A stretch of DNA of 10,925 bases from Bacteroidota bacterium (GTDB lineage Bacteria; Bacteroidota; Bacteroidia; Chitinophagales; Saprospiraceae): assembly GCA_029573365.1 (NCBI GenBank), contig JAKQGD010000085.1, positions 1-10,925 of the forward strand. Reading direction: 5' to 3'. The notes under the pieces are model-generated. The model made no database searches. It saw only the letters and a list, made by a program, of their open reading frames with translations, and was not told where the DNA came from. Shown piece by piece: positions 1 through 5,432 of this stretch. The position numbers and the translations under genes were made by a program. Numbering within the stretch: position 1 is the first letter of the stretch; the number at the start of each line of letters is the position of its first letter.

Positions 1-615
1 AAAGATATCACGGATGAAGTGTTGCATACTATGGCAAAATACGAAAATATTTGTAAATACATCCATCTTCCTGTACAGTCGGGCAACAGCCGCATTTTAC
101 AACTGATGAACCGCACCTATGACAGAGAGTGGTACATGGAACGTGTAGCTTCTATTTACAGGATTATCCCCGATTGTGCCATCTCTTCTGACATGATAGC
201 AGGATTTTGCAGCGAGACGGAAGACGAACACCGTGACACCCTAAACATGATAGAATATGCCCGATACAGCATGTCTTATATGTTTTGTTATTCCGAAAGA
301 CCCGGCACCCCCGCCGCTAAAAAATATGCCGATGATGTACCTGACGAAATCAAAAAAAGAAGACTTCAGGAAATTGTGGACCTTCAGATGCGTACATCCC
401 TGGCCGTAAACCTGGCCGATGTCGGCAAGACCTTTAAAGTGCTCATAGAGGGCGACAGCAAAAGATCAGATGCCGAGTACAAAGGGCGTAACAGTCAGAA
501 CAAGATGGTCAATTTTCCTAAGGCGGAAGGTGTCGGTCCCGGTGACTATGTGATGGTAGAAATCACCGATGCCACCTCAGGATCCCTCAGAGGCAAAATC
601 ACCGTCAGACCCTGA
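1..615 (+). CDS. miaB: tRNA-2-methylthio-N6-dimethylallyladenosine synthase MiaB (3' part)
   Basis: The reading frame is open from the first base, so this is the C-terminal 204 codons of a longer gene whose start is outside the window. MiaB is a radical-SAM enzyme that adds a methylthio group to i6A37 of tRNAs reading UNN codons. The visible part holds the end of the radical-SAM barrel, with the family signature IHLPVQSG (around residues 21-28 of the visible part), the ILQLMNR segment and the DMIAGFCSET strand-loop. A C-terminal TRAM domain (about the last 65 residues, starting near GKTFKVLIEG) binds tRNA. The N-terminal UPF0004 domain and the radical-SAM CxxxCxxC motif lie upstream and cannot be checked. 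The IHLPVQSG context and TRAM could also fit the related RimO or MtaB, but the overall match and the sigma-54-type regulator directly downstream, a pairing I remember from other Bacteroidota, favour MiaB. The next gene starts 30 bases on. Confidence 0.9.
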   Translation, partial: KDITDEVLHTMAKYENICKYIHLPVQSGNSRILQLMNRTYDREWYMERVASIYRIIPDCAISSDMIAGFCSETEDEHRDTLNMIEYARYSMSYMFCYSERPGTPAAKKYADDVPDEIKKRRLQEIVDLQMRTSLAVNLADVGKTFKVLIEGDSKRSDAEYKGRNSQNKMVNFPKAEGVGPGDYVMVEITDATSGSLRGKITVRP

Positions 616-645
616 TTTGTATTAACACTATAAGAAGATTTAATT

Positions 646-1911
646 TTGAATATACAGGCGGTAAAGCAGAGGTTTGGAATCATAGGCAAGTCTCCCCTTC
701 TGGAGAGAGCCCTCAATACTGCCGTACGTGTGGCATCCACCGACCTCTCGGTACTCATCCAGGGCGAAAGCGGTGTGGGCAAAGAAGTATTCAGCCGCAT
801 CATCCACGAACTTAGCATCCGTAAGCACAATAACTTTATCGCCATTAACTGTGGAGCCATACCTGCCGGCACCATCAATTCAGAACTCTTTGGCCACGAA
901 AAAGGATCGTTTACCGGGGCTGTCAACGAAAGAAAAGGATATTTTGAAACGGTCAACGGAGGCACGATTTTCCTTGATGAGATAGGAGAGATGCCCCTCG
1001 ATACTCAGGCATTTCTGCTGCGTATCCTCGAGTCGGGAGAGTTTATACGTGTGGGCTCATCCAAGGTTCTCAATACCGATGTCAGGGTCATCGCAGCTAC
1101 CAATGTAAATCTCGAAGACAAAATCCAATCCGGCAAATTCAGGGAAGACCTGTACTACCGACTCAATACCGTACCGATAAGGGTGCCTGCACTCCACGAA
1201 AGGCGGGAAGACATATATATGCTGTTCCGGAAGTTTGCCGGCGATTTTGCCGAAAAATACCGCACAGATTCTATATCGCTGACACCGGAAGCCAGGTCCA
1301 TTATCGAAAATTACCGCTGGCCGGGCAACATCAGGGAGCTAAAAAACATGGTCGAACAGCTGTCAGTGCTGACTGAAGAAAAAGAGATCGACACCGATCA
1401 GCTTGTAGAACTTGTACCCAATATCCGCAATAGAATGCTTCCCAGCAAAGGTTTTGACAGTGGCTCATCAGGAAGTTCGTACAACGAGAGAGAAATCCTT
1501 TTTAAGTTTCTGCTGGAGATGAAAAGCGACCTCTCGGACCTTAAAGGACTGATTTACGAACTGGTGCAAGCCAACGATCTTACCCTGCCGGACCTGGCCC
1601 AGTTAAAAAAAATGCCGTCGTACGGGTCGGAACAAATTCTCAGCAAAGCATACGCTGGCCAGCAGGCCGAAGGCAAAGCAGATTTTGAGACCTATGACCA
1701 CGGAAGACCGATACTCCTGCACAACAAGGACCAGTATCCTGATACTGAGGATGTCGAAGAAATCCTCTCCATAGAGGAAATGGAGAAAGACATGATCCGC
1801 AAAGCACTCAAAAAGTACAATAACAGGCGTAAAGATGCTGCTGACGAATTGGGTATTTCAGAAAGAACACTTTACCGCAAGATCAAGGAATACAACATCC
1901 CCGACATGTAA
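646..1911 (+). CDS. Sigma-54-type AAA+ transcriptional activator, no receiver domain
   Basis: A 421-residue bacterial enhancer-binding-type protein. The AAA+ domain begins almost at the N-terminus: Walker A GESGVGKE (residues 40-47), the sigma-54 contact loop as GSFTGA (87-92, where the classic form is GAFTGA), Walker B GGTIFLDE (105-112), and the FREDLYYRLN and YRWPGNIRELKN signatures further on. A linker follows (about 265-370, with an EREILFKFLLEMKSDL segment). A Fis-type helix-turn-helix closes the protein (about 375-418, DAADELGISERTLYRKIKEY). There is no receiver, GAF or PAS sensor domain, so control must come from a partner or from expression level. The start is TTG: the conserved family N-terminus MNIQxVKQRFGIIG begins exactly there, and no in-frame ATG occurs before residue 116, inside the ATPase. 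It follows miaB by 30 bases and is probably co-transcribed. Its target genes cannot be read from this window. Confidence 0.9.
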   Translation: MNIQAVKQRFGIIGKSPLLERALNTAVRVASTDLSVLIQGESGVGKEVFSRIIHELSIRKHNNFIAINCGAIPAGTINSELFGHEKGSFTGAVNERKGYFETVNGGTIFLDEIGEMPLDTQAFLLRILESGEFIRVGSSKVLNTDVRVIAATNVNLEDKIQSGKFREDLYYRLNTVPIRVPALHERREDIYMLFRKFAGDFAEKYRTDSISLTPEARSIIENYRWPGNIRELKNMVEQLSVLTEEKEIDTDQLVELVPNIRNRMLPSKGFDSGSSGSSYNEREILFKFLLEMKSDLSDLKGLIYELVQANDLTLPDLAQLKKMPSYGSEQILSKAYAGQQAEGKADFETYDHGRPILLHNKDQYPDTEDVEEILSIEEMEKDMIRKALKKYNNRRKDAADELGISERTLYRKIKEYNIPDM

Positions 1912-1951
1912 TCCGGTGTGGTATATTTTTAAAGTTCATTAATAACATCAA

Positions 1952-2755
1952 ATGCAGGAAATCGTATTTCTGAATGGGCAGTTCAAGCCATTATCCGAGG
2001 CAAGTCTGTTACTTACTGACCTGGGCCTGCTCAGGGGTTACGGTATCTTCGATTTTTTCAGGGCCATTGATGGCCACCCTGTCTTTTTGGAGGACCACCT
2101 TGACAGATTTGAATCATCCATGAACGGGTTAAATCTGACCACTGAGTTTACCAGAAGTCAGCTCAGGGAAGCCATTCTGCGGCTCATAGAACTTAACCCA
2201 CACCCGCTTGTAGGTGTCAGAATGGTGGCCACAGGAGGCTATGCTCCCGATGCCTATACTCCTGTCGCCGGCAACCTATTTATGATAGCCAGGCCATTTA
2301 GTTTTCATCCCTTTGATAAAGGGCTGCACCTGATGACGGTGCAATTCAGGAGGGAAATGCACAGTGTAAAGACCACCAACTATCTGACACCAATCTCACT
2401 TTTGCCAAAGATGAAAGAAACCGGTGCCGACGATGTGCTCTACCATCTCAATGGTTATGTATCAGAATCATCCAGGTCCAATATTTTTCTTATAAAAAAC
2501 GGTACCCTTATTACCCCTGACAAGGATATGCTTCTTGGCGTCACCCGCAAGAGGATCCTGTCATTTGCAGACGAAATCATGCCTGTGGAAGTCAGGGCTG
2601 TTTCAAAAGAAGAACTGGCCCATGCCGACGAGGTGTTTCTCACAGCAAGCACAAAAAGAATATCTCCCGTAACACGGATAGATGATTACCGGTTTGCTAT
2701 AGGCCCTTACACCCGTAAATTATACGACAGGCTGATCGTGGAGGAAGGAAAGTAG
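1952..2755 (+). CDS. Class IV PLP-dependent aminotransferase
   Basis: A 267-residue fold-type IV aminotransferase, the family of branched-chain aminotransferase, D-amino-acid aminotransferase and aminodeoxychorismate lyase (PabC). Visible signatures are the N-terminal LLLTDLGLLRGYGIFDFFRA (residues 19-38), the cofactor lysine K140 in the SVKTTNYL segment, the glutamate E173 in YVSESSRSNIF (169-179) that contacts the pyridine nitrogen, LLGVTRKRIL (194-203) and TASTKRISPV (231-240). The length fits the shorter D-AAT/PabC type rather than BCATs, which are usually above 300 residues. The substrate cannot be decided from these motifs. A biosynthetic or D-amino-acid role are both possible, so no symbol is given. 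It starts 40 bases after the regulator gene, with no SD-like sequence, and ends 26 bases before the end of the convergent pseudogene. Whether the upstream regulator controls it is not shown by the sequence. Confidence 0.88.
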   Translation: MQEIVFLNGQFKPLSEASLLLTDLGLLRGYGIFDFFRAIDGHPVFLEDHLDRFESSMNGLNLTTEFTRSQLREAILRLIELNPHPLVGVRMVATGGYAPDAYTPVAGNLFMIARPFSFHPFDKGLHLMTVQFRREMHSVKTTNYLTPISLLPKMKETGADDVLYHLNGYVSESSRSNIFLIKNGTLITPDKDMLLGVTRKRILSFADEIMPVEVRAVSKEELAHADEVFLTASTKRISPVTRIDDYRFAIGPYTRKLYDRLIVEEGK

Positions 2756-2781
2756 CTTTAAAATTTTATCGCTATACATTC

Positions 2782-3415
2782 TTATAAATCGGCATTCTGG
2801 GCCATGGCTCTAGCCTCCTCAAAAGCCCTGGCCATGGACTCCTCTGTAATGCCTGGTGCTAGGTCCATCGGCTGGGCATGTAAAAATCTGATGTCGTGGA
2901 TGCCGGCAAGGCCAAAAATCGATTTAAGGTAAGGTTCCTGAAAATCAAAAGAGTGCATATATGTAGATGGGCTGTAGTCGTTGCCGCGGGAAGTAATACA
3001 ATACATTATTTTATTTTATTTTGGGCCAGGCCTATGACTCCCTGTTCTGTAAAGCTGAACAGGATTCCGGCCTGCATGATGACATCTATGTAATGTTTAA
3101 GTATGTAGGGAACGCTGAAGTTCCACATCGGATTGCTTATAAGGTAATAGTCATAAGACACAAAGTCCCTCGAGTATTTGGTGATTTCATCCCAAATCTT
3201 CTGAGTATCCGGGTCCAGAGATATGCCCATCATGCTGGCATATTTTGCCTCAGAGGCATTGACGGATACTTCGGGAAGTTTTTCCTTAAAAGATCCATTT
3301 CGTCAACCTGGAGTGCGGAATATTTTTTACGCAGTGCTGTCAGAAATTCATGAGAAACCTGAAGAGTTCTCGACCTGCTGCCCCGGGGAGAGGCAATAAT
3401 ATGCAATAACTTCAT
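2782..3415 (-). pseudogene. Broken FMN-dependent NADH:quinone/azoreductase (flavodoxin fold)
   Basis: Three overlapping - strand pieces together make one AzoR-like protein of the usual size (about 200 residues). The first piece begins MKLLHIIASPRGSRSRT, the flavin-binding start typical of the family. The second carries YLISNPMWNFSVPYILKHYID, the family's second FMN loop. The third carries ITSRGNDYS and the YLKSIFGLAGI helix near the C-terminus. The frame breaks twice. At 3279-3283 a run of five A (on the - strand) needs one more base to read on as LPEVSVNASEAKYASMMG. At 3008-3022 there are three AAAAT units, and removing one restores LAQNKIMYCITSRG. The two lesions do not compensate each other, so no functional full-length protein is expected from this sequence. 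Assembly or homopolymer error cannot be excluded. Enzymes of this family use NAD(P)H to reduce quinones or azo compounds in the cytosol. Confidence 0.85.
3008..3022 (+). repeat. Three tandem ATTTT units inside the azoreductase pseudogene
   Basis: ATTTT occurs three times in tandem (3008-3012, 3013-3017, 3018-3022). On the coding (-) strand the frame runs into TAA inside the repeat. With two copies the coding frame would join the downstream MYCITSRG segment correctly. This points to slipped-strand expansion of a pentanucleotide repeat as one cause of the gene's inactivation. Confidence 0.8.
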
Positions 3416-3489
3416 TTTAAAGGTGTTTTAGGGTTAATTATTGTTTTGACTTTCATTTTCAGTGAAAGAATAATTCTTTGACTAAATCA

Positions 3490-3497
3490 CAAATATA
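3490..3497 (-). promoter_or_regulatory. Candidate -7 box upstream of the azoreductase remnant
   Basis: On the - strand this reads TATATTTG, an exact match to the Bacteroidota -7 element TAnnTTTG, 75 bases before the ATG at 3415. I see no TTTG -33 element at the usual 19-21 base spacing, so the call rests on the -7 box alone. A small inverted repeat (CTTTCA at 3450-3455 and TGAAAG at 3463-3468) and a direct repeat TTTGAC (3445-3450 and 3477-3482) lie between it and the start codon. They could be an operator, but this is speculative. Confidence 0.3.
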
Positions 3498-3583
3498 AGT
3501 ATACTGTTTGGAATTAGTATAATATGAGGCAAATTATTTTTGGAATAGTTTTTTTATTTTATTTGTGCAGTTTTTTAAATCTA

Positions 3584-3626
3584 GTGAGGGACAGGAGCGG
3601 GCATCCCACCTGTGGCGGGATAAAGC
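3584..3626 (+). repeat. Truncated copy of a dispersed structured intergenic element
   Basis: It begins GTGAGGGACAGGAGCGGGC and contains an imperfect stem, ATCCC-a-CC with GG-c-GGGAT, around a TGT loop. The first half matches the element at 3673-3754 (GTGAGGGATAGGAGCGGC, then a CATCC...GGGATA hairpin, then AGC). The second half (the CCCG...CGGG arm and the closing CACTC) is missing. The gene-free stretch 3416-3874 otherwise holds AT-rich DNA (3416-3580), a heptamer run, a DnaA-box-like nonamer and a candidate promoter. Confidence 0.6.
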
Positions 3627-3630
3627 AATA

Positions 3631-3659
3631 TTTTACATTTTATAATTCTACGTTCTACG
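3631..3659 (+). repeat. Degenerate heptamer run (TTYTAYR)
   Basis: Four heptamers follow each other: TTTTACA (3631-3637), TTTTATA (3638-3644), then after one extra A, TTCTACG (3646-3652) and TTCTACG (3653-3659). The run sits between the truncated and the full copy of the structured element. Confidence 0.55.
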
Positions 3660-3672
3660 TTGGTTGCCGAGA

Positions 3673-3754
3673 GAGTGAGGGATAGGAGCGGCATCCTGAT
3701 TCGGGATACAGCGGATAGCCCGACCTCGGCCCGCATGGGACGGGGGCACTCCCT
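3673..3754 (+). repeat. Full copy of a structured, GC-rich intergenic element
   Basis: About 80 bases much richer in G+C than the flanks. GAGTG at 3673-3677 can pair with CACTC at 3747-3751, closing the element. Inside are a hairpin ATCCTG-att-CGGGAT, the single-stranded-looking AGCGGATAG, and an arm CCCG...CGGG enclosing CCC-gcat-GGG. An A-rich tail follows. It resembles a motif of the form AGGGATNGNAGCGGCATCC...AGCGGATAGCCC...GGGGGC that I remember as scattered between genes in many Bacteroidota genomes, possibly the Flavo-1 RNA motif. The name is from memory and unverified. It may be transcribed as a small RNA or part of an mRNA end. Confidence 0.6.
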
Positions 3755-3801
3755 AAAAAATAAAGATCAGAAAGTCAATCCATACGAAAGAGAGGAACAA
3801 C

Positions 3802-3810
3802 TTATCCACA
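3802..3810 (+). promoter_or_regulatory. Perfect DnaA-box-like nonamer in an imperfect palindrome
   Basis: TTATCCACA matches the consensus DnaA box exactly. It overlaps a perfect short palindrome CACAG-CA-CTGTG (3807-3818) whose flanks, TTA on the left and TAA on the right, nearly extend the symmetry. A single box is weak evidence for DnaA binding. A repressor or activator operator for the rhodanese operon 65 bases downstream is an alternative. Confidence 0.3.
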
Positions 3811-3853
3811 GCACTGTGTAACCCAGGTATCACACCGGCAACAAGGACTCCTG

Positions 3854-3861
3854 TATCTTTG
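3854..3861 (+). promoter_or_regulatory. Candidate -7 box of the rhodanese-OsmC operon
   Basis: TATCTTTG fits the Bacteroidota -7 element TAnnTTTG exactly and lies 13 bases before the ATG at 3875, which would give a very short leader. No clear -33 TTTG is seen at the expected distance. Confidence 0.4.
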
Positions 3862-3874
3862 CGTCAAAAATATA

Positions 3875-4168
3875 ATGTATACAATGAATCTGGAAAAATT
3901 AATAGCAGAAAACAATGGCACTGTTGTGGATGTAAGGACACCGGCAGAATTTATGGGCGGACATGTAGCCGATTCCGTAAATATACCTCTGAACGAAATT
4001 CCTTACAGAGTCTCCGAACTTTCAAACCTCAAAATGCCGCTGATTCTGTGTTGTGCATCAGGAAACCGCAGCGGACAAGCCGAAATGTATCTCTCTTCGC
4101 TCGGCATCTCATGTGTCAATGCCGGTCCATGGACCAATGTGAATTATTATAAATCACTCGTCGCCTAG
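3875..4168 (+). CDS. Single-domain rhodanese-like sulfurtransferase
   Basis: A 97-residue single rhodanese domain, probably cytosolic as there is no signal peptide. The family signatures are in order: VVDVRTPAEF (residues 17-26), GGHVADSVNIPL (28-39) and the active-site loop C60-ASGNR-S (60-66). C60 is the residue expected to carry the persulfide, and C59 precedes it. Such proteins shuttle sulfane sulfur to thiol acceptors. The first ATG gives MYTMNLEKLI. A second ATG three codons later (3884) is equally possible, and the domain is complete either way. It is the first gene of a tight operon: the membrane protein starts 10 bases after its stop, and OsmC follows. This suggests sulfane-sulfur or oxidant handling at or near the membrane. 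The proposed role is inference; the enzyme class is well supported. Confidence 0.9.
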   Translation: MYTMNLEKLIAENNGTVVDVRTPAEFMGGHVADSVNIPLNEIPYRVSELSNLKMPLILCCASGNRSGQAEMYLSSLGISCVNAGPWTNVNYYKSLVA

Positions 4169-4178
4169 TGACCCTGCC

Positions 4179-4424
4179 ATGATGACAAAATTACTTACAG
4201 GGTGGCATTTTATGAGGTGGCTGAGGCTGGCAGCAGGTATGCTCATGGCATGGCAGGCCTATGTTTTGGCTGACAGTATGTATGGCTTTATAGCAGGGTT
4301 TTTTCTGCTCCAGGCCATCACAGACACTGGTTGCTGTGGGGCTGCCACATGCCAGACAAACACATTAGCCTCAGACAAAAAGCAGGAGGTCGAACCCGAT
4401 TTCGAAATAATAAAACAAAAATAA
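4179..4424 (+). CDS. Small two-helix membrane protein with Cys-Cys motif (DUF2892-like)
   Basis: An 81-residue protein with two hydrophobic segments (about residues 16-31 and 34-48) joined by a very short turn (ADSMYG). A cysteine cluster, C52-C53 and C58 in the sequence TDTGCCGAATC, lies just after the second helix. The tail is charged (about 65-81). It resembles the inner-membrane module (DUF2892) found fused to rhodanese in YgaP-type proteins. Here the two parts would be separate genes lying side by side, with the rhodanese stop 10 bases upstream. The cysteines at the membrane face could accept sulfur from the rhodanese, but that is inference. The OsmC gene starts one base after its TAA stop, so translation of the two is likely coupled. 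A second in-frame ATG follows the first directly, so the exact start is open by one codon. Confidence 0.75.
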   Translation: MMTKLLTGWHFMRWLRLAAGMLMAWQAYVLADSMYGFIAGFFLLQAITDTGCCGAATCQTNTLASDKKQEVEPDFEIIKQK

Positions 4425-4425
4425 T

Positions 4426-4872
4426 ATGGGTACTTATACTGTAGATCTCAAATGGGTGGCTGACAGGATTGGTGAGGTTTCGTCGCCGGAATTGCTTGAC
4501 ACCATTGATGTCGCCACACCACCGGAATTTCCAAAAGGGGTGGAAGGTGTGTGGTCACCTGAACATTTTTTTACTGCTTCGGTCAACAGTTGTTTTATGA
4601 CTACTTTTTTGGCTGTAGCCGAAAACAGCAATCTGTCATTTTCGCATTTTACCTGCAGGGCTGAGGGCAAACTCGAAAAACCTGAAGGCCGGTACTTGAT
4701 GACTGAGATCGTCCTCCACCCACAGCTGGAGATTACCAACGAATCAGACATAGACAAGGCACACCGCATCCTGGAAAAATCAGAGAAAGCATGCCTGATA
4801 TCCAATTCCATCAAATCCACGGTGGTTATGGTGCCTGTGATTACTGTGAAAGCCGGTGTGCTGACACATTAA
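4426..4872 (+). CDS. OsmC-family peroxiredoxin-like protein
   Basis: A 148-residue protein of the OsmC/Ohr superfamily, which reduces organic hydroperoxides or acts on persulfides with a two-cysteine active site. Both expected cysteines are present: C56 in SPEHFFTASVNSCFMTTFLA, at the start of the long central helix, and C123 in SEKACLISNSI. The N-terminal WVADRIGEV strand region and the APPEF-like TPPEFPKG loop (31-38) also fit this YhfA/SACOL1771-like branch rather than classical Ohr. An extra cysteine (C77) is present. It is the last gene of a three-gene operon with a rhodanese and a small membrane protein, and a strong terminator follows 25 bases after the stop. The combination suggests a role in handling persulfides or peroxides, but the substrate cannot be read from the sequence. 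Confidence 0.88.
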   Translation: MGTYTVDLKWVADRIGEVSSPELLDTIDVATPPEFPKGVEGVWSPEHFFTASVNSCFMTTFLAVAENSNLSFSHFTCRAEGKLEKPEGRYLMTEIVLHPQLEITNESDIDKAHRILEKSEKACLISNSIKSTVVMVPVITVKAGVLTH

Positions 4873-4896
4873 AATTCGTCATTTTTATCATATTTT

Positions 4897-4933
4897 AAAG
4901 GCCACGCCAATATAAGATTGGGGAGGCCTTTTT
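4897..4933 (+). terminator. Intrinsic terminator after the rhodanese-OsmC operon
   Basis: AAAGGCC (4897-4903) pairs with GGCCTTT (4925-4931). Inside it CCAAT (4907-4911) pairs with ATTGG (4917-4921) around an ATAAG loop, separated by small internal bulges. A run of five T (4929-4933) ends the structure on the + strand, and another T-run follows. Confidence 0.8.
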
Positions 4934-4967
4934 GATTTTTAATGTCTCAGGATTGACAATTAATGTG

Positions 4968-4975
4968 TAATTTTG
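4968..4975 (+). promoter_or_regulatory. Candidate -7 box of the SPOR-rodA-tgt-lptF/G operon
   Basis: TAATTTTG fits TAnnTTTG exactly, lies just after the terminator of the preceding operon and 38 bases before the ATG at 5014. A TTG at 4953-4955 is too close (12 bases) for the normal -33 spacing, so only the -7 box is convincing. Confidence 0.4.
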
Positions 4976-5013
4976 GCGTTTGTTTCCGAGACTGGATATA
5001 AACAGCCCAAAAG

Positions 5014-5424
5014 ATGCTTACAGGATTTTTAAGAACATACTTTATTTTGGCTTTGACCGGCCTGTGGTGGTCATCGGCCTCGGGACAGGACAATGTCAAA
5101 GTCAACACTTCCTCCTCGGTAGACAGGTATTTGCTCCAGTTTGTCAACGAAGGCAAGTCCAGGGAGTCTATTAAAGCCTGGAGGATACAGATCATAACCA
5201 CCGACGACAGGCGGGAGATGGAAGCTGCAAGATCTACTTTTGCATCCATGTATCCGGGTATGAATATGGAGTGGAAACACGTAGCACCCTACTATCAGGT
5301 AAGGGTCGGTTATTTTGAAAATAAAAACAAGCTGATGCCCTTTTTGCTGGAGCTTAAAAAGACGTTTCCGGCAGCTACGCCCGTGTATGACAATGTCAGT
5401 AAAAGGGCCCTCGTCAGCAACTAA
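5014..5424 (+). CDS. Exported SPOR-domain protein
   Basis: A 136-residue protein with an N-terminal signal peptide (hydrophobic stretch about residues 8-20, likely cut near SASGQ, 21-25) and one domain that fits SPOR (about 56-129). The domain starts AWRIQIITTDDR, continues with ARSTFASMYPGM and YYQVRVGYFENKNK, and ends with KTFPAATPVYDNV. SPOR domains bind glycan strands without stem peptides and place proteins at sites of cell-wall remodelling. With no other domain visible, this is probably a small periplasmic wall-binding factor. It stops 8 bases before rodA, which makes a joint role with the RodA polymerase plausible. The first ATG is used because it gives the signal peptide; no SD-like sequence precedes it. 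The assignment rests on pattern similarity of a divergent domain. Confidence 0.78.
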   Translation: MLTGFLRTYFILALTGLWWSSASGQDNVKVNTSSSVDRYLLQFVNEGKSRESIKAWRIQIITTDDRREMEAARSTFASMYPGMNMEWKHVAPYYQVRVGYFENKNKLMPFLLELKKTFPAATPVYDNVSKRALVSN

Positions 5425-5432
5425 AACCCACG

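Noticed and set aside
2756..2781. Possible bidirectional terminator between the aminotransferase gene and the convergent pseudogene
   Set aside because: Only a weak AT-rich symmetry (AGCTTTAAAATTTTATCGCT) is present, with no stable stem or T-run.
3006..3233. Three separate short - strand genes between 2782 and 3415
   Set aside because: Their products are consecutive pieces of one azoreductase family protein, and restoring two small indels joins them.
3790..3830. Chromosomal replication origin
   Set aside because: Only one DnaA box is present, with no box cluster, no dnaA/dnaN neighbour and no clear AT-rich unwinding array next to it.
3859..4152. Open frame on + overlapping the rhodanese gene in another frame
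   Set aside because: The translation is Cys/Arg/Ser-rich without domain signatures, whereas the overlapping frame has complete rhodanese motifs.
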